Shown: one piece after another, positions 25,635 to 33,492 of the stretch
Layout of the letters: every line of letters starts with the position of its first letter
Numbering within the stretch: position 1 is the first letter of the stretch
Source of the DNA: Actinokineospora iranica
Lineage (GTDB): Bacteria; Actinomycetota; Actinomycetes; Mycobacteriales; Pseudonocardiaceae
Direction of reading: 5' to 3'
Length of the DNA: 64,000 nucleotides
Assembly: GCF_900101685.1 (NCBI RefSeq)
Contig: NZ_FMZZ01000008.1
Location: 186,001 to 250,000, forward strand
Notes under the pieces: model-generated
Seen by the model: the letters and a program-made list of their open reading frames with translations, nothing else
Told to the model about the DNA's origin: nothing
Database searches by the model: none
Program-made: the position numbers and the translations under genes

Positions 25635-26867
25635 TCAGTCGATACAGGGGGCGGCGACGCGGGCGGGCGCGCCCAGGTTGAGCAAGCGCTTGCCCATCAG
25701 GTTCTCACCGGTCACCACGGGCGGCGGCGGTGGGGCGGGCGGCGGGTTCGCCGAGGCCAGGCCGCCCACGTAGGCGCGCACGGCGGCGCTGTCGACCGTG
25801 ATGACGCTCTGGCCGCGGTCGTTGCGCGCGCCGACGCCGGTGACCGGGATCGTCACGAAGCCGACCTGGCCGGACGCCAGCGCCTGGGCCTGGTTGACCA
25901 GGTCGAGGAAGTGCAGACCCGGGTCCATCACCACGGTCTTGGACACCGCGGACTCCAGCGCGTCCAGCTTGCCCGGGTCGGTCAGCACGCCGCCGCTGAG
26001 CACCTTGTTCATCGCCGAGGCCAGGAACGTCTGCTGCCGCACGATCCGGCCCAGGTCGCCGCCGGGCAGGCCCTTGCGCTGCCGGACGAAGGCCACCGCG
26101 TCGCCGCCGCGCACGGTCTGCGGGCCGCGGCGGAAGTCGGCGCCGGAGTCCGGGTCGCTGGTGGCGTGGTTGAGGCACACGTCGACGCCGTCGATGGCCT
26201 CGGTGAGCAGGTAGAACCCGTAGAGGGTGACCTCGGCGTAGTGGTCGATCCGCACGCCGGTCAGGTTCTGCACGGTCTGCACCAGCGCCGTGCGGCCCGC
26301 GCTGTCCGACTCGCGCTCGATCTTCTCGCGGTCGCTCTCCCCGCCCGCCACCAGCCGCTCGGCGACCCGCGCCTTGGTGACGCCGAACGCGCCGTTGATC
26401 TTCTCCTCGCGGTGGCCGGGCACCGGGACGTAGGTGTCGCGCGGGATGGAGATCGCGTGGCTCTTGCCGCCGTTGTGCGGGATGCGCAGCACGATCAGCG
26501 TGTCCGTGTTGATCGTGTCGGTCGCTTCGGTGCGCAGCTCGCGCAGCACCCGCGCGGACAGCGGGCGGCCCTGCAGGTCGGTCCGGGTGTCGCTGCCGAC
26601 GACGAGGATGTCGTTGGCGCCGTCGTCGGCTGACGGGGCGTCCGCCTGCTTCTGCGCCTCGGCTAACGCGTCGGTGGTAGTGACACTCTCCTGGAAGTCG
26701 TCAATGCGCACAGTCACGACCGCGAAGGCGGCAAGCACCGCCGCGGACAGCAGCGCCAGCGCTGTCCGACCACTCACCAGCCACACCGAGACGCGCCCGT
26801 GCCGCCGGGATTCAGGGTCGTTCTCGGGGCGGTCGTCCGCAGCAGCAGGCGTCGGCCCGTCCGTCAC
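25635..26867 (-). CDS. LCP (LytR-CpsA-Psr) family glycopolymer transferase
   Basis: 410 residues, GTG at 26867 with AAGGAGA upstream. A short cytoplasmic N-terminus, one TM (about 37-60), then the extracytoplasmic LCP domain (about 90-330): DILVVGSDTRTDLQG, NTDTLIVLRIPHN, SIPRDTYVPVPG, INGAFGVT, IDHYAEVTLYGFY, VAFVRQRKGLPGGDLGRI. The conserved Asp/Arg residues for pyrophosphate binding are present. LCP enzymes ligate lipid-linked glycopolymers to peptidoglycan; Rv3267 at this position links arabinogalactan. The tail is Pro-rich and lacks a LytR_C domain. Confidence 0.5.
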   Translation of the reverse strand: MTDGPTPAAADDRPENDPESRRHGRVSVWLVSGRTALALLSAAVLAAFAVVTVRIDDFQESVTTTDALAEAQKQADAPSADDGANDILVVGSDTRTDLQGRPLSARVLRELRTEATDTINTDTLIVLRIPHNGGKSHAISIPRDTYVPVPGHREEKINGAFGVTKARVAERLVAGGESDREKIERESDSAGRTALVQTVQNLTGVRIDHYAEVTLYGFYLLTEAIDGVDVCLNHATSDPDSGADFRRGPQTVRGGDAVAFVRQRKGLPGGDLGRIVRQQTFLASAMNKVLSGGVLTDPGKLDALESAVSKTVVMDPGLHFLDLVNQAQALASGQVGFVTIPVTGVGARNDRGQSVITVDSAAVRAYVGGLASANPPPAPPPPPVVTGENLMGKRLLNLGAPARVAAPCID

Positions 26868-26985
26868 GTCTGTCTCCTTCTCCGCCCGGTAGCGCCTTGC
26901 CAAGGCTAGACAAGGACTCATATCGAGACGGTGTGGTTCGCCCGACTGGGGACAGTCGACCACGGATCGTGATTGAACCGCAGGT

Positions 26986-28593
26986 TCAGTTCACGCAGGT
27001 GACGCTGCCTGCCTCGATCTTCTCCGGCGGTGCCGTCGTCGCGGGGGTGCTGGTGGCGTCCGGGCTCGCGCCGGTGGTGTCGGTCGGCTCGTCCGGGGGC
27101 CGCAGCCGCAGCATCGGCTCGCCCGCCAGCCGGGAGGACGGCTGGTAGGTGGTGCCCAGGACCACCCGGACGTGCCCGCGCGGCAGCGTCCGGTCTTCCT
27201 CGAAGGCGAAGGCGCCGCTCAGCGACCCGGCCACCGCCTCGGCCTTGGTCCGCTCGCCTTTGGCGTAGCGGATGATCGACCCCGCCTGCACCGCGGCGTC
27301 GCCCACCTCGCCGCGCAGGAACCCGTCCCCGGCGAGCGCGTCGAGCACCGTCGTGGCCAGGCCGCGGGTCGTGGAGCCGTTGCGGACCTCGACGGTGATG
27401 TCGCCGCTGTCCCCGGTGGTGGTTGCCGTCGCGGGCGCCGATGTGGTCGTTTTCCCGGCCGCCGACGAGTCCGCCCCGCCGGTGAGGTCGGCGACGAAGT
27501 CCCGCACCTCTTCGGGATCGACCTTGATGACGTCCGCGCCGCCGATCTTGGCGTCGCCCTGGTTGGGGATGGTGCGGAACTCGATGTTCCCGCTGCTCAG
27601 CCGCTGCATCTGGGCCGCGAACCGGGACAGGTTCCAGTTGGACGACAGCACTACCGACTTCTGCACGGCGGACACGAGGTCCCGCGCCCGGCTCGGGTCG
27701 GTCAACATGTCCGCGGAAAGCACCTTGTCGGCCAGCGCGCCGAGGAACACCTGCTGCCGCACGATCCGGTCGAGGTCCCCGTTGGGCAGGTCATAGCGCT
27801 GCCGGACGAACGACAGCGCCGCCGCGCCGGAAATGGTCTGCCGACCGGCGGAGAAGTTCGCGCCCGATTTGGGCTCGTCGACCGCTTCCTTCAGGCACAC
27901 CTCGACGCCGCCGATGGCCTTGGTGACCTCGTAGAAGCTGGCCAGGTTGACCTCGGCGTACCGGTCGATGGCGAGCGAGCGGCCGATCAGCCGCTCGATG
28001 GCCGCGATGAGGTTCTTCCGGCCCGCGACCGTCGCCTTGGCCTCCAGCACCTCGGGGTCGTCCTCGCCCTGCGCGGCGAGGGTCTTGCGGGTGTCGTTGT
28101 AGGCGTAGACGAAGGCCGAGTTCAGCTTGTGCTTGCCGAAGCCGGGGCCGATGTCCACCCAGGAGTCGCGCGGGAACGAGAACGCGATCGCGCGGGAGCC
28201 GTCGGACGGGATGTGCACCAGGATCATCGTGTCGGTGTTGCGCTCGCCGTCCGCCCGGCCGCCGTTGAGCAGCTGCAACACCTCCTTGGGCAGGGGGTTG
28301 CCGAAGGCGTCGGTGCGGCTGTCGATCCCCACTAGGAGGATGTCCACCGCACCATCGAGTGGTTCGAGAGGCGCGTCGGGCGCGACCTCGATAACGTCTG
28401 TCGTGACGGTGTTGTCATCGATCCCGCCGAACGTCCACCAGCCGTAGGCGGTGGCGGAGATCAGCGCGGCCGAGAGCAAGGCTGTGACCGACTTCACCAC
28501 AGCGGCGCTCGCCCGTCGCCAAACCGGGAGCCTGCGCGGGCCAACTGCATCGACCCGCGCGCCATCAGCCCCCGTGGGCGCACGCTCGTCCAC
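26986..28593 (-). CDS. LCP family glycopolymer transferase with LytR_C domain
   Basis: 535 residues, GTG at 28593 with GGGGAGGAG 5 bases upstream; a longer frame to 28695 would cross the promoter palindrome. TM about 32-54, LCP domain (about 80-330) with DILLVGIDSRTDAFGN, NTDTMILVHIPSD, SFPRDSWVDIG, KLNSAFVYAYN, RQRYDLPNGDLDRIVRQQ; a Thr/Ala linker; a LytR_C domain (about 395-490, ITVEVRNGSTTRGLATTVLD, VRVVLG); and a Pro/Thr tail. A second wall ligase beside the first, probably with a different polymer or redundant. Divergent from rmlB. Confidence 0.5.
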   Translation of the reverse strand: MDERAPTGADGARVDAVGPRRLPVWRRASAAVVKSVTALLSAALISATAYGWWTFGGIDDNTVTTDVIEVAPDAPLEPLDGAVDILLVGIDSRTDAFGNPLPKEVLQLLNGGRADGERNTDTMILVHIPSDGSRAIAFSFPRDSWVDIGPGFGKHKLNSAFVYAYNDTRKTLAAQGEDDPEVLEAKATVAGRKNLIAAIERLIGRSLAIDRYAEVNLASFYEVTKAIGGVEVCLKEAVDEPKSGANFSAGRQTISGAAALSFVRQRYDLPNGDLDRIVRQQVFLGALADKVLSADMLTDPSRARDLVSAVQKSVVLSSNWNLSRFAAQMQRLSSGNIEFRTIPNQGDAKIGGADVIKVDPEEVRDFVADLTGGADSSAAGKTTTSAPATATTTGDSGDITVEVRNGSTTRGLATTVLDALAGDGFLRGEVGDAAVQAGSIIRYAKGERTKAEAVAGSLSGAFAFEEDRTLPRGHVRVVLGTTYQPSSRLAGEPMLRLRPPDEPTDTTGASPDATSTPATTAPPEKIEAGSVTCVN

Positions 28594-28630
28594 GCACGCT
28601 CCTCCCCGTTCCGTCCCGTCCACCTTCAGG

Positions 28631-28652
28631 TTACCCATGTCGCAATGGGTAA
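28631..28652. promoter_or_regulatory. Palindrome between the LCP and rmlB genes
   Basis: Perfect 8-base arms TTACCCAT and ATGGGTAA separated by GTCGCA. Lies 38 bases upstream of the LCP start and 122 bases upstream of rmlB, in the divergent promoter. Suited to a dimeric regulator that could co-control dTDP-rhamnose synthesis and wall ligation. Confidence 0.5.
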
Positions 28653-28774
28653 TCCGGCCAGTGGGGATATCGGCCAGTGCCGCCACTCGTAACACGCACT
28701 AGTGAGCATCGAGGTTCACTCGGGACGTGGAAGACTCTGGCGAAGGACGCGAGCCGAGGGACGGTGGGACCAAG

Positions 28775-29767
28775 ATGCGGGTGTTGGTGACGGGCGGAGC
28801 CGGATTCATCGGTTCGCACTACGTGCGGCAGGCGCTGGGCGGTGCGTACCCCACGCTGGCCGACGCCGAGGTGGTCGTGCTGGACAAGCTGACCTACGCG
28901 GGCAACAAGGCCAACCTTGACCCGGTCGCCGACAACCCCCGGCTGAGCTTCGTCGAGGGCGACATCTGCGACGCCGAACTCGTGGCCGCGACCATGGCCG
29001 GGATCGACCTGGTCGTGCACTTCGCCGCCGAGTCGCACGTGGACCGGTCCATCCTCGGGTCGGCCGACTTCGTGCTCACCAACGTGCTCGGCACCCAGAC
29101 GCTGCTGCAGGCGGCCGTCGACGCCGGGGTGGGCAGGTTCGTGCACGTCTCCACTGACGAGGTGTACGGCTCGATCGATGAGGGCTCCTGGCCCGAGACG
29201 CACCCGCTGGAGCCGAACTCGCCGTACTCGGCGTCGAAGGCGTCCTCCGACCTCATCGCCCGGTCGTTCTTCCGCACCCACGGCCTGCCGGTCTGCATCA
29301 CCCGGTGCTCGAACAACTACGGCCCGTACCAGTTCCCCGAGAAGGTCATCCCGCTGTTCACCACGAACCTGCTGGACGGCAAGAAGATCCCCCTCTACGG
29401 CGACGGCCTCAACGTGCGCGACTGGCTGCACGTCGACGACCACTGCCACGGCATCCAGCTCGTCGCCGACTCCGGCCGCGCGGGCGAGATCTACAACATC
29501 GGCGGCGGCACCGAGCTGACCAACCGGGAACTGACCAGCCTGCTGCTGGCCGCGACCGGCACCGACGAGTCGTTCGTGCAGCCGGTCATCGACCGCAAGG
29601 CGCACGACCGGCGCTACGCGGTCGACATCACCAAGATCTCCACCGAACTGGGCTACCAGCCGCGCGTCTCCTTCGAAGACGGCCTGGCGAGCACCGTCCA
29701 GTGGTACCGGGACAACCGGGCCTGGTGGGAACCGCTCAAGCGCCGCGCCGCGCTCCCGGGGAACTGA
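28775..29767 (+). CDS. rmlB: dTDP-glucose 4,6-dehydratase
   Basis: Second enzyme of dTDP-L-rhamnose synthesis: dTDP-glucose to dTDP-4-keto-6-deoxyglucose, NAD-dependent. 330 residues from ATG 28775. GGAGFIGSHYVR (NAD loop), HFAAESHVDRSI, HVSTDEVYGSID (catalytic T/D/E), YSASKASSDLI (YxxxK), RCSNNYGPYQFPEKVIPLF and GDGLNVRDWLHVDDHC are all intact. rmlD follows after 5 bases, an operon for the rhamnose that WbbL uses. rmlA and rmlC are not in the window. Confidence 0.5.
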   Translation: MRVLVTGGAGFIGSHYVRQALGGAYPTLADAEVVVLDKLTYAGNKANLDPVADNPRLSFVEGDICDAELVAATMAGIDLVVHFAAESHVDRSILGSADFVLTNVLGTQTLLQAAVDAGVGRFVHVSTDEVYGSIDEGSWPETHPLEPNSPYSASKASSDLIARSFFRTHGLPVCITRCSNNYGPYQFPEKVIPLFTTNLLDGKKIPLYGDGLNVRDWLHVDDHCHGIQLVADSGRAGEIYNIGGGTELTNRELTSLLLAATGTDESFVQPVIDRKAHDRRYAVDITKISTELGYQPRVSFEDGLASTVQWYRDNRAWWEPLKRRAALPGN

Positions 29768-29772
29768 CCCCG

Positions 29773-30672
29773 GTGGCTCTCGCGCTTCTGGTACCCGGTG
29801 GCAGTGGGCAGCTCGGGCGTGAGCTGGCCGGGCTCGCGGATGTCTCCGTCCTTGCCCCTGGGTCCGCTGAACTCGATCTGACCCAGCCTGGGCAGGTCAT
29901 CAAGGCGGTGTCCACACTGGCCACCCTCGCCCGCGCTGACGGGCATGTGCCGGTCGTGATCAACGCCGCGGCCTACACAGCGGTCGACAAAGCGGAAACC
30001 GACCGGGCGCGCGCGTTCGCGGTCAACGCCGATGGTCCTCGCGTGTTGGCCGCTGCCTGTTCTTCACGAGGTGTGCCGCTGATTCACGTTTCCACGGACT
30101 ATGTCTTCCCTGGTGATGCTCAACGTCCGTACGAAGTGGACGATGCGACCGGGCCGAAGTCGGTCTACGGGACCACTAAGCTCGCGGGCGAGGACGGCGT
30201 TCTTGGCTCTGGCGCTCGCGCTTGGGTGGTGCGGACCTCGTGGGTCTATGGGGCGCACGGCGGGAACTTCGTCAAGACGATGGCTCGGCTGGAAAGCCAG
30301 CGGGAGACGCTGTCTGTTGTGGACGATCAAGTCGGTTCGCCGACGTGGACTGGGGACTTGGCGCGTGCTCTGGTGGAGTTGGCGGGTCGGGTGACTGGTC
30401 CTAACCCGCCGAAAGCTAGTGTTCTGCACTGCGCTAATGCGGGTGAAGTGACTTGGGCCGGGTTTGCTCGGGCTGTCTTTGAGGAACTGGGCGCTGATCC
30501 TGCTCGGGTGAAATCGTGTGGGACCAAGGATTATCCGACTGCTGCTGCTCGTCCTGCTTACTCGGTGCTTTCGGATGCTGCTTGGCGGGGTGAGGGGTTG
30601 ACGCCGATGCGGCACTGGCGTGCGGCGCTGTCGGCTGCCTTTGCTGCTCATCCTGGGGGTTTTCGGCCCTGA
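29773..30672 (+). CDS. rmlD: dTDP-4-dehydrorhamnose reductase
   Basis: Final enzyme of dTDP-L-rhamnose synthesis, NAD(P)H-dependent reductase, 299 residues, GTG start. VPGGSGQLGREL at the N-terminus is a slightly altered GxxGQLG loop. NAAAYTAVDKAE, HVSTDYVFPGD, GPKSVYGTTKLAGE (YxxxK), RTSWVYGAHGGNFVKTM and QVGSPTWTGDLA follow. Matches Rv3266c by position. From about 30090 onward codons ending in T (GCT, CGT, GGT) become frequent, unlike rmlB just upstream. Confidence 0.5.
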   Translation: MALALLVPGGSGQLGRELAGLADVSVLAPGSAELDLTQPGQVIKAVSTLATLARADGHVPVVINAAAYTAVDKAETDRARAFAVNADGPRVLAAACSSRGVPLIHVSTDYVFPGDAQRPYEVDDATGPKSVYGTTKLAGEDGVLGSGARAWVVRTSWVYGAHGGNFVKTMARLESQRETLSVVDDQVGSPTWTGDLARALVELAGRVTGPNPPKASVLHCANAGEVTWAGFARAVFEELGADPARVKSCGTKDYPTAAARPAYSVLSDAAWRGEGLTPMRHWRAALSAAFAAHPGGFRP

Positions 30673-30710
30673 AACGCTGCTGGCTGCTTCTGGGGGTTGG
30701 CTCGCTGGGG

Positions 30711-30790
30711 CCCATCGAGCACCTGGCAGCTTCGGGCCCTGCTGGCAGAAGGGCCGGTTCGCCGCTTTGCTCCCATCGAGTACCTGGCAG
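30711..30790. repeat. Near-identical 19-base direct repeat pair
   Basis: CCCATCGAGCACCTGGCAG at 30711-30729 and CCCATCGAGTACCTGGCAG at 30772-30790, one mismatch, 61 bases apart start to start, in the gap between convergent rmlD and the aminotransferase gene. Non-coding; could be a recombination scar or remnant of a duplicated segment. Confidence 0.5.
30735..30755. terminator. Hairpin between convergent rmlD and aminotransferase genes
   Basis: Inverted repeat GGCCCT-GCTGGCAGA-AGGGCC, 6-base GC-rich arms with a 9-base loop, placed between two convergent genes. No T-tract. Plausible bidirectional hairpin-type terminator of GC-rich actinobacteria. Confidence 0.5.
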
Positions 30791-30819
30791 GAGCGGGTGG
30801 TGGTTGGTGGGTGGGGCGG

Positions 30820-32268
30820 TTACTGGAGTGACCGCAGGTATTCGCACATTGCGGTGACTGCCTTGACTACCTGGTCTGTTTCCGTGGCGGTGAAGCAGAG
30901 GCGGAAGTAGCCCTTGACCGGGCAGCTCAGGGTGGTGCCGGTCAGTAGTTGCACGTTCGCGTTTCTCAGGATGGCGTCGGCCAGGTGTTGTTCGGGGTCG
31001 GGTTGGGTGTCGCCGCCGAAGAAGCCGAACAGGCCTGATTGGGTGGTGGACTGGTCTGGGCGGCCGAGGAATTCGCGTAGGTCGAGCCAGAAGAACTGTG
31101 CGCTGTTGGCGTGTTCGGTGTGCACGTGCCTGATGCGGTAGCGGTCCAGCACGCCTGCGACCGACTTGTAGGCCGAGGTGAGGAGTTCGGGGTACTGCCT
31201 CATCGCGTCGTGCCAGAAGCGGTCGTTGTTGGCGTGTAGCAGGTTCAGCAGGTAGAAGTGTTTGAGGGAGTCCATGGGGGTGAACCAGGACTGGGCGTTG
31301 CGCCGCTCGGTGGGGTTGGTGGCGCCGACCATCACGTTTCGGACGTAAGGGGAGCGGGAAATCAGGAAACCTGCCCGGAAACCGGAAAGCCCGAAGTCCT
31401 TGGCGAATCCCCACACCACGTGCACGCGGTCCCGGTACTGCTCGATCGCGTTGAGCGCGAGTGCGCTGACGAAGGGGGGTTTGGCGTTGCTGAGCTGGGA
31501 GTGGCAGTACATCTCGTCGGAGATGATGTGCATGTCGGTGTGTTGCAGCGCCCACTCGTAGGTTGATTCGAGCAACTGCCGGTCGTAGTTCACCCCGAGG
31601 GGGTTCTGCGGGTTGGTCAGCACCAGCAGTTTCGGCTTCTCCGGTCGGGCGTCGTACTCCCGGCGCAGGTCGTCGAGGGTGAGTCGGAAGTTGTCGATGC
31701 CCGCCGTGGTGAGCGGGACCGGAAGGCACTTGAGGTTGGGGCCCTGCTGGAACGACCAGTAGAAGCCCTGCCAGAACGGCGCGGGCAGCATGACCGTGCT
31801 GCCCGGGGGCACCGGGCACGGCTGGTCTCCGCGTGGCATGGGCACGTCGGTCTCCACCGACAGAGGTGTCTGCAGGCCCCAGGCGATGCACTGCAACGCC
31901 GAGGAAACCCCGGCCACACCGAACACTTCGTCGGGGGTGATCTGTCCGGGCACGCCGAACGACTCGGCCAGCCGGGCGGCCATCATGGTGCGCAGTTCGA
32001 CGCTGCCGTAGCTGGGGAAGTACTTGACGTACTCCTTCGGCAGCACCGGCATCTTGTCGAACACCTCGGCGCGCATCATCGGGTAGAGCAGGACGTTCTC
32101 GGCGACCGCGAGGTTGGTGGGCTGGTCGATGCCCTTGTCGGAAAGCAGATCCCGGTACAGGACGGAGCGCTGCTCCTCGTCGGGCAGCAGGGTGAGGCGG
32201 TCGCGCTCGTCGCTGGTGAACGCGCTGACGGAGAACGCCGGTTCGGTGCTCAGGTCCCTTGTGGTCAT
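30820..32268 (-). CDS. PLP-dependent class I/II aminotransferase, ACC-synthase-like
   Basis: 482-residue fold-type I PLP enzyme. ATG at 32268; a GTG at 32286 is also in frame. It resembles ACC synthases and their relatives: FPSYGSVELRTMMAARLAESF near the N-terminus, GVSSALQCIAWGL, LPAPFWQGFYWSFQQG, LVLTNPQNPLGVNYD (cofactor Asn), HIISDEMYC (Asp to pyridine N), and WGFAKDFGLSGFRAGFLISR, whose K is the Schiff-base lysine in the S-K-D-x-G-L-x-G-F-R pattern. Substrate unknown; it could make an unusual amino acid or an amino sugar. It lies among cell-wall sugar genes but shares no operon with rmlD, being convergent to it. Confidence 0.5.
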   Translation of the reverse strand: MTTRDLSTEPAFSVSAFTSDERDRLTLLPDEEQRSVLYRDLLSDKGIDQPTNLAVAENVLLYPMMRAEVFDKMPVLPKEYVKYFPSYGSVELRTMMAARLAESFGVPGQITPDEVFGVAGVSSALQCIAWGLQTPLSVETDVPMPRGDQPCPVPPGSTVMLPAPFWQGFYWSFQQGPNLKCLPVPLTTAGIDNFRLTLDDLRREYDARPEKPKLLVLTNPQNPLGVNYDRQLLESTYEWALQHTDMHIISDEMYCHSQLSNAKPPFVSALALNAIEQYRDRVHVVWGFAKDFGLSGFRAGFLISRSPYVRNVMVGATNPTERRNAQSWFTPMDSLKHFYLLNLLHANNDRFWHDAMRQYPELLTSAYKSVAGVLDRYRIRHVHTEHANSAQFFWLDLREFLGRPDQSTTQSGLFGFFGGDTQPDPEQHLADAILRNANVQLLTGTTLSCPVKGYFRLCFTATETDQVVKAVTAMCEYLRSLQ

Positions 32269-32285
32269 CTCTGCCTCGCAGGTCA

Positions 32286-32334
32286 CGGCGGCTGGTCATC
32301 CGAGTGTTGGACGCCCAGCCGCCGGGAACAACGC
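32286..32334 (-). terminator. Hairpin between the GT4 and aminotransferase genes
   Basis: Perfect 10-base arms CGGCGGCTGG (32286-32295) and CCAGCCGCCG (32325-32334), 29-base loop. On the minus strand it follows the stop of the GT4 gene (32410) and precedes the aminotransferase start (32268). It could terminate the glycosyltransferase transcript or act as a leader hairpin for the aminotransferase. Confidence 0.5.
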
Positions 32335-32409
32335 GCAGGCGGAGATGCCAGTCGTTCGAGGGAGAGATTCGGTCAGTGTGAGGGACAGTCGTCGCGCTGT
32401 GTGCGGCAG

Positions 32410-33492
32410 TCAGCGCTCCGCTGCCGTGCGGTACGCCGCGATGGTCAACTCCGCGCAGCGGCGCCAAGTGTGGCTCGACGCGTGCCGTCGCCGGATGGAG
32501 ACCGTCGCGGGGGACGGGGGGTTCTCCAGGGCCGCGGTGAGCGCGACGGCCATGGCCTCCACGTCGCCGTAGGGGACCAGGGTGGCGTGGCCGCCGGAGA
32601 CCTCCCGCAGCGCGGGGACATCCGTGCAGACCACCGGCACGTCGCAGGCCATGGCCTCCAGCACCGGCAGGCCGAAGCCCTCGTCGCGGGAGGGCATGAC
32701 CAGCGCCGACGCGCCTGCCACGACGCTGCGCAGGTCGCCTTCTGGGAGGTAGCCGGTGGCCAGCACGCGGTCGTCGCCCGCGGCGTGGCCGGGGCCGGTG
32801 AGCACCAGCGGCGGCAGCGACGGGGTGGCCGCGTGCGCCTTGATCAGCCAGTTCAGGGACTTGCGCGGTCCCGCGGCGCCGACGAAGAGCAGGTACTGGG
32901 CGGGCAGGCCGAGCCTGCGGGCCAGCGTCTCGTTGGGCGGGCGGGCGGCGAACCAGGCCGGGTCGACGCCAAGCGGGGTCACCCGCACCTTCTCTTCCGC
33001 GAGGCCGAAACGCGTGACGACCTGCTCGGCCACGGCGCGCGTCGGGGTGCAGACGACGCCCGCGCGGATCGCCGAAAGCCGCACCAGCTCAGGAAGTTCC
33101 GCGTCGCTGGGCGGCAGTTCTTCCGGGTAGTCCAGGAACGCGAGGTCGTGGATGGTGAGCACGCCCGCGGCGCGGAAGGCGGCCGGGAGCACGAAGTTGG
33201 TGCCGTGCACGACATCGGTGAGTCCGGCGAACAGCTCCACCGGCGGGAACGGCGCGCGCAGCCACGCCTTGCGCAGAAGCCGCGCGGGCACCGGCATCCC
33301 GCGCGCCTGGGAGCCGTGCGGGAGCACCTTGCGCAGCCCCCGCCAGCCGCGCAGGGTGAACGCGACCGCCCGCATGTCCACTTGGGACGACGAGGCCAGT
33401 TCCTCGGCCAGCGCCGAGGTGTAGCGGCCGATGCCGGTGCGGTCGCCGAGCAGGGGCGTGCCGTCGATGAGGACGCGAATGGGCTTAGGCAT
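32410..33492 (-). CDS. Glycosyltransferase family 4
   Basis: GT-B fold retaining glycosyltransferase, 360 residues. ATG at 33492 with CGGAGG upstream, overlapping the end of the preceding gene by 8 bases. N-terminal acceptor domain with DRTGIGRYTSALAEEL and LTIHDLAFLDYP; C-terminal nucleotide-sugar domain with LFVGAAGPRKSLNWLIKA and SRDEGFGLPVLEAMACDVPVV (EX7E motif). Same operon as the GT2-GT4 fusion gene, so the two probably act in turn on one lipid-linked glycan. Donor sugar (mannose or rhamnose would be available) cannot be told. Confidence 0.5.
   Translation of the reverse strand: MPKPIRVLIDGTPLLGDRTGIGRYTSALAEELASSSQVDMRAVAFTLRGWRGLRKVLPHGSQARGMPVPARLLRKAWLRAPFPPVELFAGLTDVVHGTNFVLPAAFRAAGVLTIHDLAFLDYPEELPPSDAELPELVRLSAIRAGVVCTPTRAVAEQVVTRFGLAEEKVRVTPLGVDPAWFAARPPNETLARRLGLPAQYLLFVGAAGPRKSLNWLIKAHAATPSLPPLVLTGPGHAAGDDRVLATGYLPEGDLRSVVAGASALVMPSRDEGFGLPVLEAMACDVPVVCTDVPALREVSGGHATLVPYGDVEAMAVALTAALENPPSPATVSIRRRHASSHTWRRCAELTIAAYRTAAER

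Noticed and set aside
30711-30790. Possible start of a CRISPR array
   Set aside because: Only two copies of the 19-base repeat, with one mismatch and no further unit or cas gene; kept only as a direct repeat.
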